Below are positions 7,222 through 15,300 of a DNA stretch of 26,411 nt, piece by piece. The stretch is taken from the NCBI GenBank assembly GCA_963578605.1, contig CAUZEA010000081.1:1-26411 (forward strand). The letters run 5' to 3'. Positions within the stretch are counted from its first letter, which is position 1; each line of letters begins with the position of its first letter. The notes under the pieces were generated by a model. The model ran no database searches and was not told the DNA's origin. It saw nothing but the letters and a program-made list of their open reading frames with translations. This DNA is from JAKVCB01 sp963578605. Its GTDB lineage: Bacteria; Planctomycetota; Planctomycetia; Pirellulales; Lacipirellulaceae. The position numbers and the translations under genes were made by a program.

Positions 7222-10029
7222 TCACTCGACGTACAAAAACGCGTTACTGGCAAACAACATCTGGCAAAGATCAGTCATTGCCTTCTGCTCTGCCTCATTG
7301 TCATTATTATAAATCCCTCGCTGCTTCTCAAGGAACCCGACAGCCGCCTCCCGTTCGACCGGTTCGGGGTCGCGGCCGAATACCAGCTGAAAAGCCCATT
7401 CGGTACGCGAAATACCGGCTTCGGGAACTTCACTAATCACACGACGGGCCAGGCTCGCCGAGCGGTTTTGAACAAAACTCGAATTCAACATCACCAGTGA
7501 CTGCAACGGCACTGTCGATTTACTGCGCTGGCCACAGGTGTTCATCATCGATGGGGCGTCGAACAACGCCAGCATTGAATTTATTTGCGTGCGTCGCTGC
7601 TGCAGGTAAATCCCGCGGCGACGCGCTCCCTGGCAGCTTTCCTCGACAACCACGTTGCCATCTTCTTCCCGGACTGTTGGCACGTAACGTCCAAACATCT
7701 GGCCATCCAGTTCTCCCGCGACAGAGAGCATCGAGTCACGAATCGCCTCGGCGTCGAGTCGTCGCAACGGATAACGCCAGAGGAGCTTGTTTTCCGGATC
7801 GACTTGGAACCCTTCCTGGCGATGCACACTTGACTGCTGATAAACGGCCGATTGTACGATCAACCGGTGAACTTCCTTGATGCTCCAACCGGAATCGATG
7901 AATCTGGCAGCAAGGTATTCCAGCAACTGCGGATGCGATGGCGGCGCGCCCGACTGGCCGAGGTTGTCCGGTGTCGTTACCAGGCCAGTTCCAAAGTGTT
8001 GTTGCCAGATCCGGTTGACCATCACCCGCGTCATGAGTGCCGCTGGCCGTGAACCGGGTCGTGTCAACCAGTTGGCCAGTGCCAGCCGACGCCCACTTGA
8101 TGCCACCCGCGGTGGCAAGACAGGCAACTGGAATTCCGTCCCCAAGTCGGTCAGGATTCCCAGTCCGGCTGGCTCCACTTTTTTCCCCGGTGTCGCGTAC
8201 AGGCCACGCTTCAAGAGATGCACATCGGGTACTGGGTTTATCAGGTCAGTTACCCAGGCCAGCTTACCGGGCTTTTCGGTGCGTTGTGCAGCCTTTTTTT
8301 CGAGGGCATCGGCTAGCGCCTGACGCCGCTCCCGGTAAGCCTCCGACAGCGCCACACCTGTCCCGCTACCATCCTGGGGATCTTCTCCGGTCGTGAAGCT
8401 CTGTACCGTGACGTTGTCGACAATGAAGCTGCGATCACAACAGTACTCGAAGCCAAACCCGCCGTCTGGCAGCTCCTCGGCCGTGAGCGTGATCGCCCCC
8501 TCTTCCGGTACCCAATCGACAAGTTGTTCCACGCGGAACTTGTTGTCATCAATATGGGTGATACAAATCCCATAGTTGTGTCCTGGCTGGTAGCCACTCT
8601 TGCCGATTTTTCCTTCACTCTTTGCATCATCTCCCGGATAGTCCAACTCAACCTCCGCGCCCCCTTTTGGATTGCCGTCAATCAGGATGTTGCCGCCTGC
8701 CGGACCACTGTCGTCAAAGTCCCGCAGTGCCACATAGTATCCAATTCGGTCAGCCACAGCTGTGTCGGGCATGACGCGGTCGCTTACAAGGTCGAAGGTA
8801 ACCTGCACCCACTCTCCTTTTTTGGAGGGTGTCCAGTCCAGCGCCGCCCGCGTCGACAGCCACCGGTTTCCCTGACCGCCCGATTCCAGGATCTCCAGCT
8901 TGCCTTCTCGAACCTGTGCGCCTGGTGCAACGTCGGAATCCAAATTGACCGCCGGCTTGCCGGCTGGTTGGTCGTCACCGGGTGCCGTACTCGACCACTT
9001 GGCCGCCAGCCTGGCCTGCGAGTCGTCAAAGTCATCCTGAAACCGAATGATGCCCGGTGGGGAATTTTCCGTCGCCCACACGACAAACTCACGACGCAAT
9101 TCTGCGGTCTCACTGTCGAGTCGTTGGTCCTTACTCTCCCAGGCAGCAATCCTTTCAGAACTGGCCACGTGGCTGACGCGACTCTGGGGCCCCACCCATT
9201 TTTCCCGATGCGCGAACGGGAAGGCAGGGTAAAACACCGATTGCAGCTGGTAATACTCCTCGTGCTCGATGGGCTCGAACTTGTGTTCATGGCAGCGGGC
9301 ACACTGGATCGTGATCCCCAGCAGCGTGTTCATGGTGATCTGCAGTGTTCCTTCCAGCACGGTTGCCCGATCGACGGTCACTTCGTCGTCGTTGCCGTCA
9401 CTTTCGCTCGTGCCATCCTGTGAATTGCGCAGGAAGTGCGTGGCGGTAAGCAACTCGATCGTCTCCGGCACGACCGGACTGTCAGGCGAGTAACTCGCCA
9501 GTTCATCGCCGGCCAGTTGTTCTCGAACGAACTGATCGTACGGCTTGTCGCTGTTGAAAGCGCGAATGACGTAGTCGCGGTACTTGTGCGCCACGGGACG
9601 GTCACTGTCGGCTGCGAAATAACCGTTGGAATCAGCGTACCCGGCAGCATCCAGCCAGATTTTTCCCCACCGCTCCCCGTAAGCTGGTGAAGCCAGTAAT
9701 CGTTCTACAAGTCGCGTGGTCGCGTCCGGCAAATGATCCGCGACAAAGGACGCCGTTTCTTCAGGGGTAGGAGGAAGTCCGGTGAGACCCAAACTCAGAC
9801 GTCGTATCAGACGAAACCGGTCAGCCGGCTCGTTGATACTCATCTGCTGCTCGTCCAGCCGTGACAGGACGAAGTTGTCGATGGGGGTTTGAACCCGATC
9901 TGGCTGGCGAACCGAAGGGGGCTGAACTCGTGTGGCAGGTCGAAAAGCCCAATGATCCACACCTTCGGCGCTCAACCCGGTGTGGGCAGTCAGCAGGATC
10001 AGGCAGGCAACCGCCAGTGGACGAATCAT
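7222..10029 (-). CDS. DUF1549/DUF1553 planctomycete cytochrome-like protein with a jelly-roll-like insert, operon B
   Basis: I start this at ATG 10029 because it opens a clear signal peptide (MIRPLAVACLILLTAHTGLSA), giving 935 residues. The frame is open up to 10173, and earlier starts would hide the signal. DUF1549 spans about 25-275, with YGERWGKIWLDAAGYADSNG and CARCHEHKFEP (C243, C246, H247). Residues about 325-545 form an insert opening with FQDDFDDSQARLAAKW and ending near DRSFIVDNVTVQSF, which reads like a concanavalin/jelly-roll carbohydrate-binding domain. DUF1553 follows (about 625-910) with LANWLTRPGSRPAALMTRVM and DNLGQSGAPPSHPQLLEYLA. No PSCyt1 domain is present. The insert suggests sugar or polymer binding. 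A ribosome site is not obvious. Confidence 0.88.
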   Translation of the reverse strand: MIRPLAVACLILLTAHTGLSAEGVDHWAFRPATRVQPPSVRQPDRVQTPIDNFVLSRLDEQQMSINEPADRFRLIRRLSLGLTGLPPTPEETASFVADHLPDATTRLVERLLASPAYGERWGKIWLDAAGYADSNGYFAADSDRPVAHKYRDYVIRAFNSDKPYDQFVREQLAGDELASYSPDSPVVPETIELLTATHFLRNSQDGTSESDGNDDEVTVDRATVLEGTLQITMNTLLGITIQCARCHEHKFEPIEHEEYYQLQSVFYPAFPFAHREKWVGPQSRVSHVASSERIAAWESKDQRLDSETAELRREFVVWATENSPPGIIRFQDDFDDSQARLAAKWSSTAPGDDQPAGKPAVNLDSDVAPGAQVREGKLEILESGGQGNRWLSTRAALDWTPSKKGEWVQVTFDLVSDRVMPDTAVADRIGYYVALRDFDDSGPAGGNILIDGNPKGGAEVELDYPGDDAKSEGKIGKSGYQPGHNYGICITHIDDNKFRVEQLVDWVPEEGAITLTAEELPDGGFGFEYCCDRSFIVDNVTVQSFTTGEDPQDGSGTGVALSEAYRERRQALADALEKKAAQRTEKPGKLAWVTDLINPVPDVHLLKRGLYATPGKKVEPAGLGILTDLGTEFQLPVLPPRVASSGRRLALANWLTRPGSRPAALMTRVMVNRIWQQHFGTGLVTTPDNLGQSGAPPSHPQLLEYLAARFIDSGWSIKEVHRLIVQSAVYQQSSVHRQEGFQVDPENKLLWRYPLRRLDAEAIRDSMLSVAGELDGQMFGRYVPTVREEDGNVVVEESCQGARRRGIYLQQRRTQINSMLALFDAPSMMNTCGQRSKSTVPLQSLVMLNSSFVQNRSASLARRVISEVPEAGISRTEWAFQLVFGRDPEPVEREAAVGFLEKQRGIYNNDNEAEQKAMTDLCQMLFASNAFLYVE

Positions 10030-10198
10030 GGTGCGCTCGAAGAGACCCGCTGTCGGAGGCATCGTTGACGAAGACATTGTTATTGTACTCGATATTCGTG
10101 CCTGAAGTTCCAGATCGAGGTACTTCGGACCAATCACCGGGAGACTAGGTTCCGGCATTGCCTGAGAAGGCACGGGAATGGTCCCTGTTGAAACGCTC

Positions 10199-10247
10199 GC
10201 TACAGGGTTATGCTACAGGGTTATGCTACAGGGTGTTATGCTACAGG
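10199..10247 (+). repeat. 13-bp tandem repeat upstream of recQ
   Basis: The unit GCTACAGGGTTAT occurs at 10199-10211 and 10212-10224. A third copy at 10225-10239 carries a 2-nt insertion (GGGTGTTAT), and a partial copy GCTACAGG ends at 10247. It lies 32 nt before the recQ start codon, in the 250-nt gap between divergent genes. No promoter is clear in this gap. Confidence 0.9.
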
Positions 10248-10279
10248 CTCGCCCAAGTTGATGACAGAGAGAGATCACG

Positions 10280-12151
10280 GTGACGGATAGCCGCGACAAC
10301 CAACAACTCGAACCCCAAGACGCAAAAACAGCAGCCGCGGGGGTTATCGATCGGCTCCGTGAGACGTTGCAAAAATACTGGGGGTACGAGCAGTTTCGCC
10401 CTCTGCAACAGGAGGCGATGACAGCCGCTCTGACTGGGCACGATTCGGTAGTGGTGTTGCCTACCGGTGGCGGGAAGTCGCTTTGCTATCAGGCCCCAGC
10501 CCTCTGTATGCCGGGGCTGGCCATCGTCGTGTCGCCGCTGATTTCGCTGATGAAAGATCAGGTCGACGCGCTTCGTTCCCTGGGTGTCTCGGCAGCTTAT
10601 GCCAACAGTTCGCTCACCATGGACGAACAGCGCGGGGTCGAAGACGATGCGCGGCAAGGTCGGATCAAGCTGCTCTACCTGGCTCCGGAACGGTTACTCA
10701 CCGAACGCACCCTCCGCTTGCTGCGGGCGATACCAGTCTCCCTGATCGCCGTGGACGAGGCGCACTGCGTTAGCATGTGGGGCCATGATTTTCGACCCGA
10801 GTATCGCCAGTTGAGCCGTTTGCAGAGTCTCTTTCCGCAACTTGCTATTCAAGCATTGACCGCCACGGCGTCACCGCAAGTCCGCGAGGATATTGCAGAG
10901 CAATTGCAACTCCGTGAGCCGAAAATGCTCCTCGGTTCTTTTGATCGACCGAATCTGGTTTATCGAGTTCAGCGTCGCTGCGACCTGTTTCGACAGGTGA
11001 CCGAGGTGATCGATCGATACCGGGGTGAGTCGGGGATCATCTACTGCATCTCTAAACGAGAGGTCAACGAACTCTGCCGAAAATTGGTCCAACAGGGTGT
11101 GCGGGCGCGCCCCTACCATGCCGATCTCACCGGCGAAGAGCGGTATCGATTCCAGGAAGAGTTTATTAAAGACCGTATCGAAGTGATCGTGGCCACCGTT
11201 GCCTTCGGCATGGGCATCGACAAGCCAGATGTGCGGTTCGTGATTCATGCCGGGATGCCGAAGTCCATCGAACACTATCAGCAGGAAAGCGGTCGTGCCG
11301 GTCGCGACGGCTTGGAAGCCGAGTGCTGTTTGTTTTATTCGGGGCAGGATTTTTTCGTCTGGAAGCGGATCCTCGATGGCCCCCAGGCAGAGAACCTCGA
11401 CCAGAGCCTGGCCGCCTTGAACCGCATGACCCAGTATTGTCAAAGCGTGATTTGTCGACACCGGACGCTGGTAGCGCATTTCGGTCAGCAGTTGCCAGGC
11501 GATTCTTGTGGTGCCTGTGACGTTTGCCGCGGCGACCTGGAAGAAGTCGAAGACCCCACGACGATCGGACAAAAGATCCTGTCATGCGTTCTCCGATTGC
11601 GGCAGCAATATGGTGGAGACTACACGGCCAAGGTCCTGATCGGCTCCAAAGAACAACGGATCGTGGACAAGGGGCATGATCGGTTGAGTACCTACGGGCT
11701 GCTGGGAAATGTCCAGAAGGGGACCGTGCGGGATTGGATCGAACAGTTGGTAGAGCAGGGGTTTTTGGTCAAAAGCGGTGAGTATCACATGCTGGAAGTT
11801 ACCGACCAGGGGCGTCGACTGCTGCAACGCGACGTCACGCCGCGACTACTTCAGGCCACGCCCACAACCAAATCAAAACAAGCCCGCCGACCGATTAAGG
11901 AAGATTCCTGGCAAGGAGTCGACCGAGGCTTGTTCGAAGAATTACGACGATTGCGTCGGGACGTAGCCTCCCGGTTAGGTGTTCCCGCCTACATGGTCTT
12001 CGGCGATGCCACGCTCCGCGATGTGGCACGTCGCCAACCGACATCGCTGGAAGATTTTCGCCAGTGCCACGGTGTGGGCGACAAAAAACTGGCGGATTTT
12101 GGTGACCAGTTTCTGGCAGAGGTCGTTTCCTACGATCCGCCCGGGGACTAA
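10280..12151 (+). CDS. recQ: ATP-dependent DNA helicase RecQ
   Basis: 623 residues, close to the usual length of bacterial RecQ (about 610). RecQ unwinds DNA 3' to 5' and acts in recombination and repair of stalled replication forks. Visible in order are the RecQ entry block (YEQFRPLQQEAM, 36-47), Walker A LPTGGGKS (60-67), DEAH (159-162) followed by CVSMWGHDFRPEY, the second RecA lobe with YHADLTGEER and ATVAFGMGIDKPDVR, and QQESGRAGRDG. The zinc site is CRHRTLVAHFG plus CGACDVC (C392, C410, C413, C416). A winged-helix RQC region and a C-terminal HRDC domain (about 545-620, ending CHGVGDKKLADFGDQFL) follow. The start is GTG with only a purine-rich GAGAGAGA upstream. It is transcribed alone. 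Confidence 0.96.
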   Translation: MTDSRDNQQLEPQDAKTAAAGVIDRLRETLQKYWGYEQFRPLQQEAMTAALTGHDSVVVLPTGGGKSLCYQAPALCMPGLAIVVSPLISLMKDQVDALRSLGVSAAYANSSLTMDEQRGVEDDARQGRIKLLYLAPERLLTERTLRLLRAIPVSLIAVDEAHCVSMWGHDFRPEYRQLSRLQSLFPQLAIQALTATASPQVREDIAEQLQLREPKMLLGSFDRPNLVYRVQRRCDLFRQVTEVIDRYRGESGIIYCISKREVNELCRKLVQQGVRARPYHADLTGEERYRFQEEFIKDRIEVIVATVAFGMGIDKPDVRFVIHAGMPKSIEHYQQESGRAGRDGLEAECCLFYSGQDFFVWKRILDGPQAENLDQSLAALNRMTQYCQSVICRHRTLVAHFGQQLPGDSCGACDVCRGDLEEVEDPTTIGQKILSCVLRLRQQYGGDYTAKVLIGSKEQRIVDKGHDRLSTYGLLGNVQKGTVRDWIEQLVEQGFLVKSGEYHMLEVTDQGRRLLQRDVTPRLLQATPTTKSKQARRPIKEDSWQGVDRGLFEELRRLRRDVASRLGVPAYMVFGDATLRDVARRQPTSLEDFRQCHGVGDKKLADFGDQFLAEVVSYDPPGD

Positions 12152-12245
12152 AATCCCAGCAGGTCGTGAACCCTGCGAACGCCGCGCCGACCCGCGTGTG
12201 TCGAAACTCTTTGCATCCCAGCCTGATCCATCACCGCGTGCTGAA

Positions 12246-12305
12246 GCTTACTGCACGTTGGCTTACTACACGTTGGCTTACTACACGTTGGCTTACTACA
12301 CGTTG
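12246..12305 (-). repeat. 15-bp tandem repeat duplicating the 3' end and stop codons of the giant gene
   Basis: On the + strand the unit CACGTTGGCTTACTA repeats at 12254-12268, 12269-12283 and 12284-12298, with partial units at both sides (60 bp in all). Read on the minus strand, each unit is in frame with the giant gene and encodes Asn-Val followed by TAG TAA and Ala. The last two codons and stop of that gene are therefore duplicated downstream, giving seven in-frame stop codons. This fills part of the 144-nt gap between convergent recQ and the giant gene. No terminator hairpin with a T-run was found. Confidence 0.92.
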
Positions 12306-15300
12306 TCCCAGGTGTCGCCAACCGCCAGTGATAGATTCAGCGCCAGGTCGTCTGTGTCAGTCGACTGGCCATCGGCATCATCACCGATGGACCCAAAAAC
12401 CGCCTCAATCGCATCCAGGTCGTCCTCGGGGGGAGCTGCCGTATCGAGTAGCAGACTCGTGGGAACCGTATCCTCGGTTTCTGGCGTCGTAGTGAGGGAA
12501 GGTTCCAGGGGCAGCTCCTCAAAAGCGGCTTGATACCCGTCGGAAGTTGTGTCGTCGACAACGACCACGGGTTCTTCCGGTACGGGTATGGGCAGGTGGC
12601 GGTTGCCAAAGTCGAGCCCATCGAGCGACCCACCCTCTTCGATTGACAGGAAGTGTGCGCCTTGCTCCCACGGCGAGTGTGCGTTGGGAGAGGGATAAGT
12701 CTGCACGAATCCGCCTGGCACGATCTCGCGGATGGAAGTTACCCCAGGGCTAAGATTCTTCAGCCAGTACATACCGGCTTCGTCGAAGTCGGTTGTCGAA
12801 TCGTCGTGCATCGTTTCGGTTTTTGCTTCACCGAAGTCGAGCTGGCCATTGAAGTTGGAATCGGAATAAATCGTCACACCCGGCAGTCCTGGCTCTTGTG
12901 AATCCCGCTTGCCATTGCCGTTGTAGTCGGTCCACTTGATTCCATGGACCTCGCCCGGCTCGATCCTCTTATTGCCAAAGTCGATTCCCTCGATCGTGTC
13001 ACCCGGCTCGATCTTCACCTCGTGAACGCCGCCACCCGGCGGTGGTGGAAAGATCGCGATGATCGGATTCGACGGGAAGGTTTGTGAAAACCCAGGGGGT
13101 ACGACTTCACTAATCCAGTGCTCGCCAGTCGGCACGTCCCTCAGCCCGTAGCGGCCCGACTCGTTAAAGTCGGTCTCGGGATCATCTTCCATGGTTTTCG
13201 TGCGTGGTTCATTGTCGTCGAGCACGCCGTTGCGGTTGAAGTCGACGTAGATGATCACTCCGGGCATTCCCGGTTCATTGGGATCGTGCTCACGGTTGCC
13301 GTTTTCGTCGAGCCACTTAATGCCGTGGACCGAGCCACCGGCAGGTAGCTCGCGCCGGTTGCCAAAGTCGATTCCTTCGATCGTATCACCCGGCTCGATC
13401 TTCACTTCGTGCACGCCACCTCCCGGAGGTGGGGGATAGATCGCGATCACCGGGCGCGACGGGAAGGTCTGCACAAATCCGTCAGGGACCACTTCCGCAA
13501 TCCAGTGCTCTCCGGCTGGCAAGTCTGTCAGCCCGTAGCGACCTGCCTCATCGAAGTCAGTCTGGGGGTTATCTTCCATGGTTTGCGTGTGCGGTTCATT
13601 GTTGTCGAGCATCCCGTTGCGATTGAAGTCCGCGTAGATCGTCACTCCAGGTACTTCGGGCTCAGTTGAACCGTGTTGCCCATCGCCGTTTTCGTCAAGC
13701 CACTTGATGCCGTGGACCGAGCCTGGCTCGATCTGCTGATTTCCAAAGTCGACGTTCCTGACTTCCGCACCAGGGTAAACAAACACGCGGTGCGCACCGC
13801 CACTCGCTGGCGAATTGATGCGGACCGGGATCGTGGGTCCGGTCACGGTGCCAGACTCTACATTGACAAACTGCAGATCGAACGCATGGGGAAGTCCATC
13901 GCCGGTGAACTGCACTTCGAACACCGAGGTGTCGCCACCCCCTCCGTTGACAATCGTGCCTGTCAGGTTCACCAGATCAACATCCGGCACCGAAGCCATC
14001 ACGTCGAGTTCAATCGCCCGGAAGAAATAGGGCAGAAGTGTGATTGTTACCTCGCGTTGTTCGGTTTCACCTGCCTGTAATGCCAACTCGATCTTTTCGG
14101 GAGTGACCTTGGCGAAAAGATCAAAAACCATGTCCTCCAGCGGCCCGGGGCCTGGCAGCACTGGACCAAACTCATCCCTGGGGAATGTCTGTTGATAACC
14201 ATCTGGTACGACTTCGCGGACCAGGTAAACACCGGTCGACAGGTCTTCGAACTCGTATCGGCCGGACTCGTCACCGCTGGTTTCAGGATCATCCTCGGCA
14301 GTTTGGGTGTGAGGCTCCTCAGTGTCGAGCATGCCGTTGCGATTGGAGTCGATGTAGATCGTCACGCCTGGCAGCCCTGGCTCGTTCCGCTCCCGTGTGC
14401 CGTTGCCGTTTTTATCCAGCCACTTGATCCCGTGGATCGAGCCTGGCTCAATCTTCTGATTGCCAAAGTCGATACCCTCGACCACATCTCCCGGCTGGAG
14501 AATCACCTTGTGAGGTCCAATTCCTGGATCCGGTATCACGCGCAAGTCACTTGCGCGAAATGACATTTCATCGTCAGCCATGTACTTTGAGAAATCGATG
14601 TCGATAGTAGTTGGGTTACCAAAAATACCGTCATACTCGACGACAATTTCATCAGCCTGCGAATCGATGGCAGCTTGCACTTCGTCGAACAGATCATCCA
14701 CGGTAAGGAAGAAACTCGGATCGAGTACGTCGCCTGTCACGGCATGCTCAACAGAATCAATTTCCCCGCCGACAACGTGTACAAGCCCCGGATCAACGTA
14801 CTCGGGAGAACAAAAGCATATCCGCTCAAAGTGGTAGATGTAGTCACGAAGGTTGAGCGTTTGCCATTGTTGTCGTTGCGTGTTCAGTTCCTGTTGGGCA
14901 GTATCCAGATGCGTGGCCGGAGTTGTCGTTGCATGAGGTGGCGGATAGATCAAGATGCCCACAGGTGACGGGAAAGTCTGCACAAATCCGAACGGGACCA
15001 CTTCATTAACATAGTGTTCACCGGCCGGCAGATCCTTCAGCCCATATTGGCCCGACTCGTCGAAGTCGGTATCGGGGTCATCTTCCATCGTCTCGGTGTG
15101 CGGTTCATCCGTGTCGAACCTGCTGTTGAGATTCACATCGACAAAGATTGTCACGCCCGGCAGTCCAGGCTCGCCCTGGTCTTGCTTGCCGTTGCCGTTT
15201 TCATCCAGCCACTTGATCCCGTGGATGGAGCCAACGGGTTCCGGTTTGCGCTGGTTGCCGAAGTCGATTCCGTCGACTGCCTCGCCAGGCCGAATGATGA

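Noticed and set aside
8524..9423. 299-codon rightward ORF opposite the operon B DUF1549/DUF1553 gene
   Set aside because: No domain, and it is fully antisense to a gene with recognised motifs. The same applies to 4682-5386 and to the leftward frame at 10871-11572 opposite recQ.
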